Assembly: GCA_020721445.1 (NCBI GenBank)
Contig: DYMU01000007.1
Coordinates: forward strand, 62,001-126,000
Source: Gemmobacter nectariphilus
GTDB lineage: Bacteria; Pseudomonadota; Alphaproteobacteria; Rhodobacterales; Rhodobacteraceae
Direction of reading: 5' to 3'
DNA: 64,000 nucleotides
Position numbers and translations under genes: made by a program. Under the pieces are notes generated by a model, which worked only from the letters and a program-made list of their open reading frames with translations, ran no database searches and was not told the origin of the DNA. Of the stretch, positions 1 to 8,817 are shown piece by piece. Every line of letters starts with the position of its first letter. Positions within the stretch are counted from its first letter, which is position 1.

Positions 1-1
1 G

Positions 2-796
2 AAAATGGATCTGTCACGGCGGCCCCTCGTGCCCAACAACAAGGGTGGCGGTTCGGGTGCCGAGGCACTGCTGCATGTCAGTGCTGCCAGCGATCCTGAC
101 CACACCATCCTTGTGACGCTGAACTCTTTCTTCACCACGCCGCTGCGGCAAGACAATCTGGGGATCGACATCCAGACCTTCACGCCCATTGCGATGATGG
201 GGGTCGATCCGTTCGTGCTGTGGGTTCATGCCAAGTCCGGCATCACGACCGTGGACCAGTTCGTGGAAAAGGCCCGCGCGATGAACGGCGAATTTGTCAT
301 GGGCGGAACCGGGACGGGACAGGAAGACAGCATCGTGATCGCGTTTCTGTCCGGCGCCTATGATCTGAAGATCAAATACATTCCTTATGACGGCGGTGGG
401 GCAGTGGCCCGCGATCTGGCCGGTCAGCAGGTGATGGCGACCGTGAACAACCCGGCCGAGGCCAAGGGGTTCTACGAGGCGGGCGACTTCGTTCCGCTGC
501 TGGCCTTTTCGGATGAACGCCTTATGGCCTTTCCCGATGTGCCGACGATCCGCGAGTTGGGGCACGACTTTTCCTACTACAACCAGCGCGCCGTGGTCGG
601 TGCGCCGGGCATGTCGGAAGAGGCCGCAGAATACTATCGTTCGGTCTTTACCAAGATCTACGAAAGCGAAGATTGGCAGGGCTACCTTGCCTCGGAAAGC
701 CTGTCACCGCTGTGGATGAACGCCGACGAGCAGCGTGCCTATTGGGCGAAAGAAGTCGAAAGCCATCGCGCGCTGCTGGCCGCGCTGGACAGCTGA
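2..796 (+). CDS. tctC: Tripartite tricarboxylate transporter substrate-binding protein (TctC/Bug family), 5' truncated by window edge
   Basis: Periplasmic binding protein that captures a carboxylate for the TctAB membrane complex. The frame is open to the left edge, so the signal peptide and N-terminus lie outside the window; the ATG at 5 is internal. Visible family features are a GGGSGA stretch near the start, the central FVMGGTGTGQED loop, the IPYDGGGAVARDLAGQQV region that contacts ligand in Bug proteins, and the terminal KEVESHRALL helix. tctB follows after 38 bases and tctA after that, the standard tctCBA order. The ligand cannot be deduced; Bug proteins bind citrate, malate, aromatic acids and others. 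Confidence 0.88.
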   Translation, partial: KMDLSRRPLVPNNKGGGSGAEALLHVSAASDPDHTILVTLNSFFTTPLRQDNLGIDIQTFTPIAMMGVDPFVLWVHAKSGITTVDQFVEKARAMNGEFVMGGTGTGQEDSIVIAFLSGAYDLKIKYIPYDGGGAVARDLAGQQVMATVNNPAEAKGFYEAGDFVPLLAFSDERLMAFPDVPTIRELGHDFSYYNQRAVVGAPGMSEEAAEYYRSVFTKIYESEDWQGYLASESLSPLWMNADEQRAYWAKEVESHRALLAALDS

Positions 797-834
797 CCCG
801 CCGATGATCCGGATCTGAACGGCAGGGGACTTCA

Positions 835-1338
835 ATGCGCTACGGCGAAATCGTGACTGCGGGCGTCCTGGCGCTCTTCTCGATCTATCTCATGTGGAAG
901 AGCGCCGACCTGCCGATCGGCTATATCGAGGGCAAGGGTCCGGGGGGCGGTGCCTGGCCGTTCTGGCTTTCGGCAATCATGCTGCTCTCTTGTATCGCCG
1001 TCATGATCAAATGGGTGCGTGGGACAAGCCCGCTGTCGCAGTCTGACGAACCGTTTCTGGATGGTCATGGCTGGCGGATGCTGGGGCTGGTCGGCGGCGG
1101 GCTGGTCGGCTTTGTGGCGCTGATAGCGGTCATTTCGATGTATGGCGCGATCGCTGTCTTCCTGCTGTATTACCTAAGGTTTCTGGGTCGGCATTCCTGG
1201 GCGTTAAGCATCGGGCTGTCGATTGCCACGCCGATCCTGTTTTTCTTCTTCTTTGAAGGGGCGATGCGGATCACCATGCCAACCGGCCTGCCGTTCACGG
1301 ACCCGGTGTTCGATTTTCTTTACGAAATCATCTACTAG
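835..1338 (+). CDS. tctB: Tripartite tricarboxylate transporter small membrane subunit TctB
   Basis: Small integral membrane subunit (167 aa) of a TTT-family secondary transporter. Four hydrophobic segments are visible (about residues 5-25, 40-58, 80-115 and 120-145), matching the TctB fold. An AGGGGACTTCA ribosome-binding region precedes the ATG. The gene sits between tctC and tctA and ends just before the tctA start, so it is co-translated with it. Confidence 0.88.
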   Translation: MRYGEIVTAGVLALFSIYLMWKSADLPIGYIEGKGPGGGAWPFWLSAIMLLSCIAVMIKWVRGTSPLSQSDEPFLDGHGWRMLGLVGGGLVGFVALIAVISMYGAIAVFLLYYLRFLGRHSWALSIGLSIATPILFFFFFEGAMRITMPTGLPFTDPVFDFLYEIIY

Positions 1339-1350
1339 GCGGTGTCTGCG

Positions 1351-2871
1351 ATGGAAATACTCTCGCTTCTTGGCAGCGGCATGTTGCTTGCCGTGCAACC
1401 TCTGAACCTGCTGTTGATCCTGTTGGGCGTTACGGTGGGCCTTTTCATCGGGGCAATGCCGGGGCTGGGGTCGGTCAACGGGGTCGCGATCCTGTTGCCG
1501 ATCACCTTTCTGGTTCCGCCCACAGGGGCGATCATCTTTCTGGCGGCGATCTATTACGGCGCCATGTATGGTGGGGCGATCTCGTCGATCACGCTTGGCA
1601 TTCCGGGGGCGTCGACGGCGGTCGCCACGACGTTTGACGGCAGGCCCCTTGCTCGGCAGGGCCGGGCCAGCCTTGCGCTGGTGACGGCGGCCTTGGCATC
1701 TTTCGTAGGGGGCAGCGTGGCCAACGTCATCTTCACGCTGTTCGCGCCGGTTCTGGCCAGTGTCGCACTGTCGTTCGGGCCGCCCGAAATCTTTGCCCTG
1801 ATGTTGCTGGCTTTTGCCACCTTTGTGGGTCTGGGCGGCGATGACATTGCCAAGACGATCTTTTCCATCTGTTTCGGGCTGGTTCTGGGGGCTGTCGGAT
1901 TCGATCAGATCTCGGGCGCACCGCGCCTTGTGCTGTTCGACATCACCGGATTTTTGCAGGGCATCGGCTTTCTGGTGCTTGCCATCGGCGTCTATGGCAT
2001 CGGCGAAATGCTGTGGACGATCGAGGAGTCGCGTGGCGAGGTTGAAAGCTCCAACCCCAAGATGACGGTGCGGGGCATGGCGTCCGACGCGGCAGAGGCA
2101 ACGCGAAAGGGCTGGAGGGGCATGACCATCGGATCGCTGCTGGGCTTTTTCGTCGGCATCCTGCCAGCAGCCGGCGCGACCCCCGCCGCGTTGATGTCCT
2201 ATGGCGTGGCCAAGATGACGTCGCGCAACCCCGAAGAGTTCGGACAGGGCAAGGTTGACGGTATCACGGCACCGGAGTCTGCAAACAATTCTGCCTCGAC
2301 CGGGTCGATGTTGCCGATGCTGACGCTGGGCATCCCGGGTTCGCCCACCACGGCGATCCTGTTGGGTGGCATGGTCATGTGGGGCCTGACGCCGGGTCCG
2401 CGCCTGTTTCTGGACGAGCCCGAGTTCGTTTGGGGCTTGATCGGGTCGTTCTACATTTCGAACATCGCGGCCTTGCTTATCAACCTTGCGTTCATCCCGG
2501 TCTTCATCTGGATGTTGCGGATGCCGTTCAGCATTCTGGCACCGATGATTTTCGTGCTGTCCATCGTCGGGGGCTATGCCGCGATGAACGACATGTTCGA
2601 CATTTGGCTGATCCTGATCTTCGGCATCGGTGCCTTCGTGCTGCGCCGGTTCGATTATCCGTTGGCGCCGGCGGTTCTGGCCATCGTGCTGGGCCCCATC
2701 GCCGAGCCGACGCTGCGCCAGTCGCTGTTGTTGTCGTCGGGTGACCTTTCGATCTTCCTGACCCGACCCATCGCCGGCACGATCACGGTTGTCGCCCTGA
2801 TCCTGATCTTCCTGCCCGCACTGAAACTGCTGCGGCGCGGTGGGTCAAAGCGGGGCGACAAGGCGGCTTGA
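1351..2871 (+). CDS. tctA: Tripartite tricarboxylate transporter large membrane subunit TctA
   Basis: Large pore-forming permease subunit (about 506 aa, the usual length for the family) with roughly 12 hydrophobic helices. The duplicated TctA motif is present as GAMPGLGSVNG near residue 35 and GILPAAGATPAAL near residue 265, with the LGIPGSPTTAIL signature near 330. Start: ATG at 1351 follows AGGCGG by 8 bases; a GTG at 1342 would add three residues and is less likely. Together with TctB and TctC it imports a carboxylate using the ion gradient. Confidence 0.9.
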   Translation: MEILSLLGSGMLLAVQPLNLLLILLGVTVGLFIGAMPGLGSVNGVAILLPITFLVPPTGAIIFLAAIYYGAMYGGAISSITLGIPGASTAVATTFDGRPLARQGRASLALVTAALASFVGGSVANVIFTLFAPVLASVALSFGPPEIFALMLLAFATFVGLGGDDIAKTIFSICFGLVLGAVGFDQISGAPRLVLFDITGFLQGIGFLVLAIGVYGIGEMLWTIEESRGEVESSNPKMTVRGMASDAAEATRKGWRGMTIGSLLGFFVGILPAAGATPAALMSYGVAKMTSRNPEEFGQGKVDGITAPESANNSASTGSMLPMLTLGIPGSPTTAILLGGMVMWGLTPGPRLFLDEPEFVWGLIGSFYISNIAALLINLAFIPVFIWMLRMPFSILAPMIFVLSIVGGYAAMNDMFDIWLILIFGIGAFVLRRFDYPLAPAVLAIVLGPIAEPTLRQSLLLSSGDLSIFLTRPIAGTITVVALILIFLPALKLLRRGGSKRGDKAA

Positions 2872-2891
2872 ACCGCCTTGTCGCCGTTGCC

Positions 2892-3869
2892 TCAGCGGTA
2901 AAGCCCAGCCACCCGCCCACGCAACTGGATCAATGCCAGCACCGTGTCGATGGTCGGCGTCGGTGTGCCGGTCACCCGGCCCAACTCTTGCACGGACCCG
3001 ATCAGGGCGTCGATCTCCATCGGGCGGCCCGCGTCCAGGTCTTGCAGCATCGAGGTTCGATGTGCCCCCACCGCAGCCCCCCCGTCGATGCGGCGGTCAA
3101 CGTCGATGGGAAAGGTCACGCCCAGACTTTCGGCGATCTGCTGCGCCTCCAGCATCATGGCCCGCGCCACGGCCCGCGTGCCCGGATCGGTGCACAGCAC
3201 ATCCAGCGTGGCATGGGTCAGGGCTGAAATCGGGTTGAAACTGAGGTTCCCCCAAAGCTTGACCCAGATTTCGTCGCGCAGCTTTGGCCGCACCGGCGCT
3301 TTCAGCCCGGCCTTGCCCAATGCCTCTGACAGTCTTTGCGCGCGTTCCGATTTTGATCCGTCGGGTTCGCCCAGCGAAAAGCGGTTGCCCTCGATGTGCT
3401 TGACAACCCCGGGTTCGATCACTTCCGCCGCCGGATAGACCACGCAGCCCAGCACGCGGTCGGGCCCAAAGCCGTTCCACTGCACGTCGCCCGGATCGAC
3501 CGAGGCCAGCCGCGTGCCTTCGCGCGCGCCGCCGATCTTGTGGAAATACCACCACGGCACGCCGTTCACCCCCGATACGATGGTGGTCTGCGGCCCGATC
3601 AGCGGCTGCATCTTGTGAACAACCGGCGGCACCGAATGGGCCTTCAGGGTGACGATGACATAGTCTTGCACCCCAAGCGCCGCAGGGTCGTCAGAGGCGG
3701 TGACCGGAAAGGTCCGGCTCTCGCCTTCCTCGATCAGCGTCAGACCCTTGGCCCGCATCGCCTCCAGATGCGGGCCGCGGGCAACCAGACTGACGTCGGC
3801 CCCCGCCTCGGCCAGCTTTGCGCCCATATAGCCGCCGATGGCCCCGGCGCCAAAAATGCAGATCTTCAT
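2892..3869 (-). CDS. 2-dehydropantoate 2-reductase family protein (ketopantoate reductase-like)
   Basis: NADPH-dependent reductase of the PanE/ApbA family, 325 aa. The N-terminal Rossmann motif GAGAIGGYMGAKLAEAG begins at residue 6, and the C-terminal helical domain carries the WVKLWGNLSFNP catalytic-Lys region. The ATG at 3869 gives a canonical Rossmann start; upstream in-frame codons overlap the preceding gene. It lies 4 bases after the stop of the acyl-CoA synthetase, so the two form an operon. Many PanE paralogues in catabolic operons do not make pantoate, so the substrate here may be another 2-oxo acid. Confidence 0.82.
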   Translation of the reverse strand: MKICIFGAGAIGGYMGAKLAEAGADVSLVARGPHLEAMRAKGLTLIEEGESRTFPVTASDDPAALGVQDYVIVTLKAHSVPPVVHKMQPLIGPQTTIVSGVNGVPWWYFHKIGGAREGTRLASVDPGDVQWNGFGPDRVLGCVVYPAAEVIEPGVVKHIEGNRFSLGEPDGSKSERAQRLSEALGKAGLKAPVRPKLRDEIWVKLWGNLSFNPISALTHATLDVLCTDPGTRAVARAMMLEAQQIAESLGVTFPIDVDRRIDGGAAVGAHRTSMLQDLDAGRPMEIDALIGSVQELGRVTGTPTPTIDTVLALIQLRGRVAGLYR

Positions 3870-3873
3870 GGCG

Positions 3874-5406
3874 TCACGTCTCCGCCACCAGCCCAAGTTT
3901 CTGGGCCAGTCCGATGCGTTGCAGCTTTCCCGTGGCACCCTTGGGGATCTCGGCCAGGATCACCACCTTGCGCGGCACCTTGAAAGCGGCCAGCCGGGTG
4001 GCCGCAAAGTCGCGGATCTGTGCCTCGGTTGCCTCCATGCCTTCCTTCAGCACCACGGCCGCCGCCACCTCTTCGCCCAGCTTGGCGTGTGGCATCGCAA
4101 AGGTGACGACCTGTGCCACGGCCGGGTGTGCCGACAGCACACCGTCCACCTCAAGCGGCGATACCTTTTCACCGCCCCGGTTGATGATCTCTTTCAGCCG
4201 CCCGGTCAGCGACAGATAGCCCTCGTCATCAAACTGGCCCTGATCGCCGGTGCGGAACCAGCGCTTGCCTTCGGCCTCGAAAAAGCTTTTCGCGTTGGCC
4301 TCGGGGTTGCCCTCATAACCGGGGGTCACGTTGGGGCCAGAGATCACGATCTCGCCGACGCCGTCGACCAGACGGTCCTCTACCTCATGCGCGATGCGCA
4401 CCAGTGGCCCGGCCTCGACGCCGACGGACCCTGGTTTCTGGGCGCGCGGCGGCAGCGGGTTGGACGCCATCTGATGCGCGGCTTCGGTCATGCCATAGCC
4501 TTCGATCACCGGCGCGCCAAAGGTTTCGGCCAGCGCCACCATCACCGGTCCCGGCAGCGACGCCGAAGACGAGCGCAGGAACCGCAGCGGCACCCGGGCG
4601 ATCGTGTCGGCATTGCGCCCGGCGCGGGCAAGGATCGTCTGGTGCATGGTCGGCACGGCGGTGTACCAGTTGGGTTGCGCCTCTTCCATCCAGCCAAAGA
4701 ATTTCATCGCGTCAAAGCCGGGCGCGCACCAGACCGATCCGCCAGCCGCCAGACTGGACGACACCGCCGCAATCAAGCCGTGGATATGGAACAGCGGCAT
4801 CACGTTCAGACAGCGGTCATCCGGCGACAGGGCCAGCGAGGCAGCGATATGGCGCGCCGAGGCTGCCACATTGCGTTGCAGCAACGGCACGATCTTGGGC
4901 CGCGACGTGGTGCCCGAGGTGTGCAGGATCAGCGCGATATCCTCGGCCCCCGGCGCGGTCGGATCGGCGCTGCCCGCGCTGCTTTCGGCGGTCAGGGTAA
5001 ACACACCCGCCGGATCGTCCGGATTGAAAGACAGGCGGATGACCGTCAGACCCATCGCCCGTGCCGCGCTGTAGGCGGCGCCGGTTTCCCCCTCGGCCAG
5101 CACGATGGCCTTGGCCTTCAGGTCGCCCAGATAGAAGGCGAACTCGTCTTCCTTGTAGGCCGGGTTCAGCGGGCAGGTCGTGGCCACGCCTGAGATGGTA
5201 ACAAAGGCCACCGCCATTTCCGGCCCGTTCGGCAAGACAATTGCCACCCGGTCGCCACGGCCCACTCCTGTATCATGCAAGGCTGACGTGACCCGTGCCG
5301 CCTGATCTGCAAGCCCGCCAAAGCTGAGCCACGCCCGCCCCGGCGCCCCAATCGCCGGCGCAGCCTTGTCTTGCGCACCAATCAGTGCGGCCAATGTCTC
5401 TGTCAT
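3874..5406 (-). CDS. AMP-dependent acyl-CoA synthetase, oxalate-CoA ligase-like
   Basis: ANL-superfamily ligase (510 aa) that adenylates a carboxylate and transfers it to CoA. Motifs in order: P-loop LHTSGTTSRPK near residue 160, MPLFHIHG near 215, YGMTEAAHQM near 300, RTGDQG near 375, RLKEIINRGGEK near 397, and the C-terminal KGATGKLQR lysine near 492. The overall pattern resembles the Pcs60/oxalyl-CoA synthetase branch. An excellent GGGAGG ribosome-binding site lies 6 bases before ATG. It leads the operon with the ketopantoate-reductase-like gene and converges on tctA, so a joint role in catabolism of an imported acid is an inference. Confidence 0.82.
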   Translation of the reverse strand: MTETLAALIGAQDKAAPAIGAPGRAWLSFGGLADQAARVTSALHDTGVGRGDRVAIVLPNGPEMAVAFVTISGVATTCPLNPAYKEDEFAFYLGDLKAKAIVLAEGETGAAYSAARAMGLTVIRLSFNPDDPAGVFTLTAESSAGSADPTAPGAEDIALILHTSGTTSRPKIVPLLQRNVAASARHIAASLALSPDDRCLNVMPLFHIHGLIAAVSSSLAAGGSVWCAPGFDAMKFFGWMEEAQPNWYTAVPTMHQTILARAGRNADTIARVPLRFLRSSSASLPGPVMVALAETFGAPVIEGYGMTEAAHQMASNPLPPRAQKPGSVGVEAGPLVRIAHEVEDRLVDGVGEIVISGPNVTPGYEGNPEANAKSFFEAEGKRWFRTGDQGQFDDEGYLSLTGRLKEIINRGGEKVSPLEVDGVLSAHPAVAQVVTFAMPHAKLGEEVAAAVVLKEGMEATEAQIRDFAATRLAAFKVPRKVVILAEIPKGATGKLQRIGLAQKLGLVAET

Positions 5407-5631
5407 AGATCCCTCCCCGGAACTGTTCGATTTTTATAGGCGAAACTTCGGCCTGTCTCAATTCCGTAATTCGTCCCACATGTTTGCGCGTTGCACCGTG
5501 TCCGCCCTGCCGGGGACGCCGGTTTTGCGCAGCACGGTCAACTGGCTGAAGGGCAGCAGAACGCGATGGGCACCGATGCCAAGCCAACCGCCATCGCGAT
5601 CCGGCTTTGCATGGCGGTCGGCGTTCAGCGC

Positions 5632-6786
5632 TTAGCTTTGCCGATGCTGCAGGAAGAACCGCATCATTTCGCGCGATGCGGCAGGGCCCCTGGGGTCGGT
5701 ATAGCTGCCACCGGGCATTCCGCCGGACCAGGCATGGCCCACACCTTCGATTTCCCAATGTTCCACAAAGCTGCGGCCCGAGGCATCGAAGTGGCTGGTC
5801 TGACGGTATTTGCGCCCCATGCCGGACACCCCTGACGTGCGCACCGGCCTAAGACCGGGCGCGGCTTGCAGGGCCTGGGTCACGACAGCCGCGCCGTTTT
5901 TCGGATGCACCGTTGTGTCGTCCAGACCGTGGAAGACAATTGTCGGAACGGCGGTTTTCTGGACCTTGCCGGTCGATCCGCAGCGCATGGCCGCAAAGGC
6001 CGATGGAATATCGGTTGCGCCGCCGACAGGCAGGCCGGAATGCACCCCGACCGCGGCGAAAATCCGCGGATAGGCGGCCCCCATGATCGCGGCAGAGGCC
6101 CCACCCGCAGACAGGCCCGCAACATAGACCCGCGCCGGATCGGCGGCATGATTGCGCAGGATATCGGTCGCGATCCCGGCGATCAGGGCGGGTTCGCCAC
6201 GACCTTCAGCCTGATCCTCGGCCCGGAACCAGTTCCAGCATTTGTTGGCATTGGCGCTGTGCGGCTGCTGCGGCCATGCGACCAGACAGCCATGGTCCTC
6301 GGCCAGTGCATTCAGGCCGGTGCCGGTGGCAAAATCTTCGGGCGACTGGGTGCAGCCGTGCAGCATCACGACCAACGGCATCGGCACGTCAGCCCGGTGG
6401 CTGGCCGGAATATACAGCCGGTAATCCCGTGTGCCATGCGCGCTGCGATGGCAAAGCGACAGGAACTGCGCGCCACGCGGCACGTCCGGCGGCGGGGCAG
6501 TTTCTGCACTGCGGGCAGCGGCACGTTCAGCCAGACCGCGCAGCGTGGCGCCCAACCCCATCCGGGTCGCGCGGGGTGCCTTGGCCGCAGGGGTGGCGGC
6601 GGGATCGTCGATGCGGGTGGCGGTGCCCTCGATGACATCGGCATCGTCAGCATCGGCCATTGGCCGGGCCGCGGTTTCCGGCGCTGGCCGCAACAGGGAC
6701 TGGATCAGCGCGGTCGCTGCTTTCAGATTGCCGGACTTTGTCAATTCGGTGGCTTTGGCCAATCCGCGGGCGAAGGGGGTGTTCAT
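5632..6786 (-). CDS. PHB depolymerase-family esterase
   Basis: Alpha/beta-hydrolase of the Esterase_PHB/LpqC type (about 384 aa from ATG 6786; a TTG at 6804 is a possible alternative). Residues 1-100 are a low-complexity helical and Pro/Ala-rich leader without a signal peptide. The hydrolase core then shows VVMLHGCTQSPEDF (oxyanion region, near 139), the nucleophile elbow GLSAGG (Ser near 226), HGLDDTTVHP (acid near 290) and GHAWSGG (His). It probably cleaves polyhydroxyalkanoate oligomers or other short-chain esters. It is 23 bases behind the ribbon-helix-helix regulator and is probably co-transcribed with it. Confidence 0.85.
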   Translation of the reverse strand: MNTPFARGLAKATELTKSGNLKAATALIQSLLRPAPETAARPMADADDADVIEGTATRIDDPAATPAAKAPRATRMGLGATLRGLAERAAARSAETAPPPDVPRGAQFLSLCHRSAHGTRDYRLYIPASHRADVPMPLVVMLHGCTQSPEDFATGTGLNALAEDHGCLVAWPQQPHSANANKCWNWFRAEDQAEGRGEPALIAGIATDILRNHAADPARVYVAGLSAGGASAAIMGAAYPRIFAAVGVHSGLPVGGATDIPSAFAAMRCGSTGKVQKTAVPTIVFHGLDDTTVHPKNGAAVVTQALQAAPGLRPVRTSGVSGMGRKYRQTSHFDASGRSFVEHWEIEGVGHAWSGGMPGGSYTDPRGPAASREMMRFFLQHRQS

Positions 6787-6809
6787 TGGGGGACTCTCGG
6801 ACAAGGGGA

Positions 6810-7241
6810 TCAGGAAATGCGGTCTGCCAAGGCCGCCTTGACGGCATCAGAGGCCTTCAGCGTGCCAAGAACGGACAAGGCGGTAATTGTCTGGCGGGCC
6901 AGGTCGGCGGGAACGTCTGGCGCAATGATGGCAAGGCCCAGAACCCGGATGTCCAGCATCTGCCCCGCCGCACGGGCCGACAGCAGTTCCTCGCGCGTGA
7001 TGTTGCGCAGGCCCAGTTCAACACTTTTGCGGACAACGATCTGCCGCACGGTTTCGGCGTGGCGCTCGATCTGGTTGCGGATGGCCGTGCGAATGAAATC
7101 GCTGCGGTTCGAATAGAACCCTTCGCGCACCAAAAGGTCGATCTGCCCCAGATCAACGAAGCCAAGGTTGATGGTGATCTTTTCCGACTCCGGCACCTTG
7201 GCGGACGCAGATAAGGCAGCTTTCGTCATTTTATCATCCAT
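6810..7241 (-). CDS. Ribbon-helix-helix (CopG/Arc-like) transcriptional regulator
   Basis: Small DNA-binding protein (143 aa). A beta-strand KITINLGFVDLGQIDLLV is followed by GFYSNRSDFIRTAIRNQIERH, the helix-turn-helix part of a ribbon-helix-helix fold. The C-terminal half is an unassigned helical domain that probably drives oligomerisation. The ATG at 7241 lies inside a long palindrome. An ATG at 7229 with GGA at 7 bases is a credible alternative start, which would leave the palindrome entirely upstream. The arrangement points to autorepression and control of the downstream esterase. Confidence 0.8.
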   Translation of the reverse strand: MDDKMTKAALSASAKVPESEKITINLGFVDLGQIDLLVREGFYSNRSDFIRTAIRNQIERHAETVRQIVVRKSVELGLRNITREELLSARAAGQMLDIRVLGLAIIAPDVPADLARQTITALSVLGTLKASDAVKAALADRIS

Positions 7242-7267
7242 ATACCTTCCATGTGGATGGTATATGG
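7238..7267. promoter_or_regulatory. 30-bp palindromic operator at the ribbon-helix-helix gene start
   Basis: Arm CCATATACC (7238-7246) is matched exactly by GGTATATGG (7259-7267). The symmetry extends inward through TTCCA and TGGAT with one mismatch, around a central TG at 7252-7253. It overlaps or abuts the regulator start codon. A site of this symmetry and position is what a dimer-of-dimers RHH autorepressor would use; the assignment to this regulator is inference. Confidence 0.7.
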
Positions 7268-7658
7268 TGGGTTATCCCCCGGATGCAAGGGCTTTGCGAC
7301 CGGTTTTGCCCCAAGGCTCACCGATGTCCGTCACACAGCGGCACCCCGTCAGCCGAAAATGCAGGCCGCAGCTTGGGCGCAGATCAGCCCAGGCTCTGCC
7401 CCCGGCAAGACGCCACGATCACGCCGACGATCCCCGGGATGGTGGACAAGCCCAAGCCGCCGGGTTCGTTGGTCCGCGCGGCAGGGGGCGACCCGCCCCG
7501 ACAGGGCCTCTGGCGTTGGGCTCGGTCTTGACCTGACGCTTGTCTTCACCCATCGCGTGGCGACAGATGCGGGTGGCGGCGTCGGCGCTGCGATCGACGA
7601 TCACCGCGCCGGGCGACCTGCCTTCGGAAAGCAGGTCGGCCAGACCTTGACCCACAGC
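7268..7658. other. Non-coding stretch between the RHH regulator and the DUF3618 gene
   Basis: About 390 bases with no open frame that looks like protein. It should contain the promoter of the RHH/esterase operon (left end) and the 3' end of the stress operon (right end). I see no clear T-rich intrinsic terminator. Confidence 0.5.
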
Positions 7659-8426
7659 CTACAGACCATGCTTGACATCGCTGGCAGCGGTTCGCGGCGC
7701 TGCCGTCGCCTTGTCGCGCTCTTGCCGATACAGCGCCTGCGCGTCGGCGAACAATTGATCGCTGCTGTCGCCCATCGTGTCGTCTTCGATCTTGCTGCGC
7801 TGCAGAACCCCACCGATCGCCGCCCCCAGCGCCAGCGCAAGGGCACCAACGACAAGCGGTTGATCTTCAAAGAAACCCGTAGCCGCGCGCGCGCCGTCTT
7901 TCACAGCCGCCGCCGAAGACAGGCGCGCATCATGCGCTGCCCGGCGGGCGGCCAGCACCCGCGCCTTTGCATCGTCTGACAGACCTTCCAGCCCGGCAGA
8001 CAGCCGATCTGTCAGGGCCGAGGCTGCTTCGCCCACGGCGCTTGCCGTATCCGACACGGCATCGCCCACCGCGTTGGTCGCATCGCGGACAGCGCCCATC
8101 ATACCCGGCGCCGGGTCTGATCGCCCCTGGCCCGATGGCCGACCCGTGTCTTGCGTGCCCGATGCGGCCGGTGTCGTGCGATCCCGACCCAGCCACAACC
8201 AGGCAAGGCCAACGCCCACAAGCGCCACGGCGGCCGGGTTGCGACCCACGGTTTCGCTGACCGACCTTGCGATATCGCCCTGACCACGGAACAGGCCGCC
8301 AATGTCGGCCACGATCGAGTCGAGCGACAACTTCTGTTGCAGATCATTCAAGGTGTCGCGCATGCGGGCGCGTTCATCCTCGATGTCGCGCTCGATCTGG
8401 TCAGCGGTTCGGGTTTCATTTGCCAT
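7659..8426 (-). CDS. DUF3618 domain-containing membrane protein
   Basis: 255 aa. The N-terminus has the DUF3618 pattern TADQIERDIEDERARMRDTLNDLQQKLS, an amphipathic helix, followed by RNPAAVALVGVGLAWLWLG, a membrane segment near residues 64-82. The Ala-rich helical middle is followed by a second hydrophobic segment near 190-210 (LVVGALALALGAAIGGVL). AGGA lies 8 bases before ATG, and the gene overlaps the end of the holin-like gene by 11 bases. Proteins with this architecture often accompany Holin-X proteins in stress-induced alphaproteobacterial operons. Confidence 0.8.
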   Translation of the reverse strand: MANETRTADQIERDIEDERARMRDTLNDLQQKLSLDSIVADIGGLFRGQGDIARSVSETVGRNPAAVALVGVGLAWLWLGRDRTTPAASGTQDTGRPSGQGRSDPAPGMMGAVRDATNAVGDAVSDTASAVGEAASALTDRLSAGLEGLSDDAKARVLAARRAAHDARLSSAAAVKDGARAATGFFEDQPLVVGALALALGAAIGGVLQRSKIEDDTMGDSSDQLFADAQALYRQERDKATAAPRTAASDVKHGL

Positions 8427-8817
8427 TGAAAGCGTCCTTTACGACTGTTGCGTCGCGCTGCACGTTGCGGGCGGCGCGGGTCGGCACAAAGCCGATCTTG
8501 TGAAAGGCGGATTTTGCAAACGCGTACACCGCCAGCGCCACGAAAAGCACGGCAATACCAACCGCTGGCGTCGCCCAGTGCGGCGGCACGCCGGCCCAGA
8601 CAACCAGCGCGACAAGCGACGCGGCGATCAGGTTCAGGCCGGTGACGGCCAGCACAAGCGCCAAGGCCATCGCCACCAGGGATGCGCGGGCCTTGGCCAG
8701 ACTTTCGGCAACCTCGGTGCGGGCAAGGTCAGCCTCGTTGCGCACCAGATTGCCGACATGCCCCAAGATGTCGGACATCATGTCGCCGGTGGATTTGGGG
8801 GTGCCGGTGGCTGTCAT
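8416..8817 (-). CDS. Phage_holin_3_6 (Holin-X) family membrane protein
   Basis: 133 aa. An N-terminal amphipathic helix (MMSDILGHVGNLVRNEADLARTE) is followed by two transmembrane helices near residues 48-70 and 80-102, the layout of the actinobacterial Holin-X family. Despite the family name there is no phage context; these proteins are chromosomal stress or envelope proteins. It overlaps the preceding gene by the ATGA four-base junction and the following DUF3618 gene by 11 bases, so the three are translationally coupled. Confidence 0.78.
   Translation of the reverse strand: MTATGTPKSTGDMMSDILGHVGNLVRNEADLARTEVAESLAKARASLVAMALALVLAVTGLNLIAASLVALVVWAGVPPHWATPAVGIAVLFVALAVYAFAKSAFHKIGFVPTRAARNVQRDATVVKDAFNGK

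Noticed and set aside
3838-5193. Long plus-strand open frame (451 codons)
   Set aside because: Antisense to the acyl-CoA synthetase, His/Arg/Gly-rich composition, no ribosome-binding site: a GC-bias artefact.
8416-8817. Holin family hit as a sign of prophage
   Set aside because: No lysin, capsid, portal, integrase or att-like repeats nearby; neighbours are stress-type chromosomal genes.
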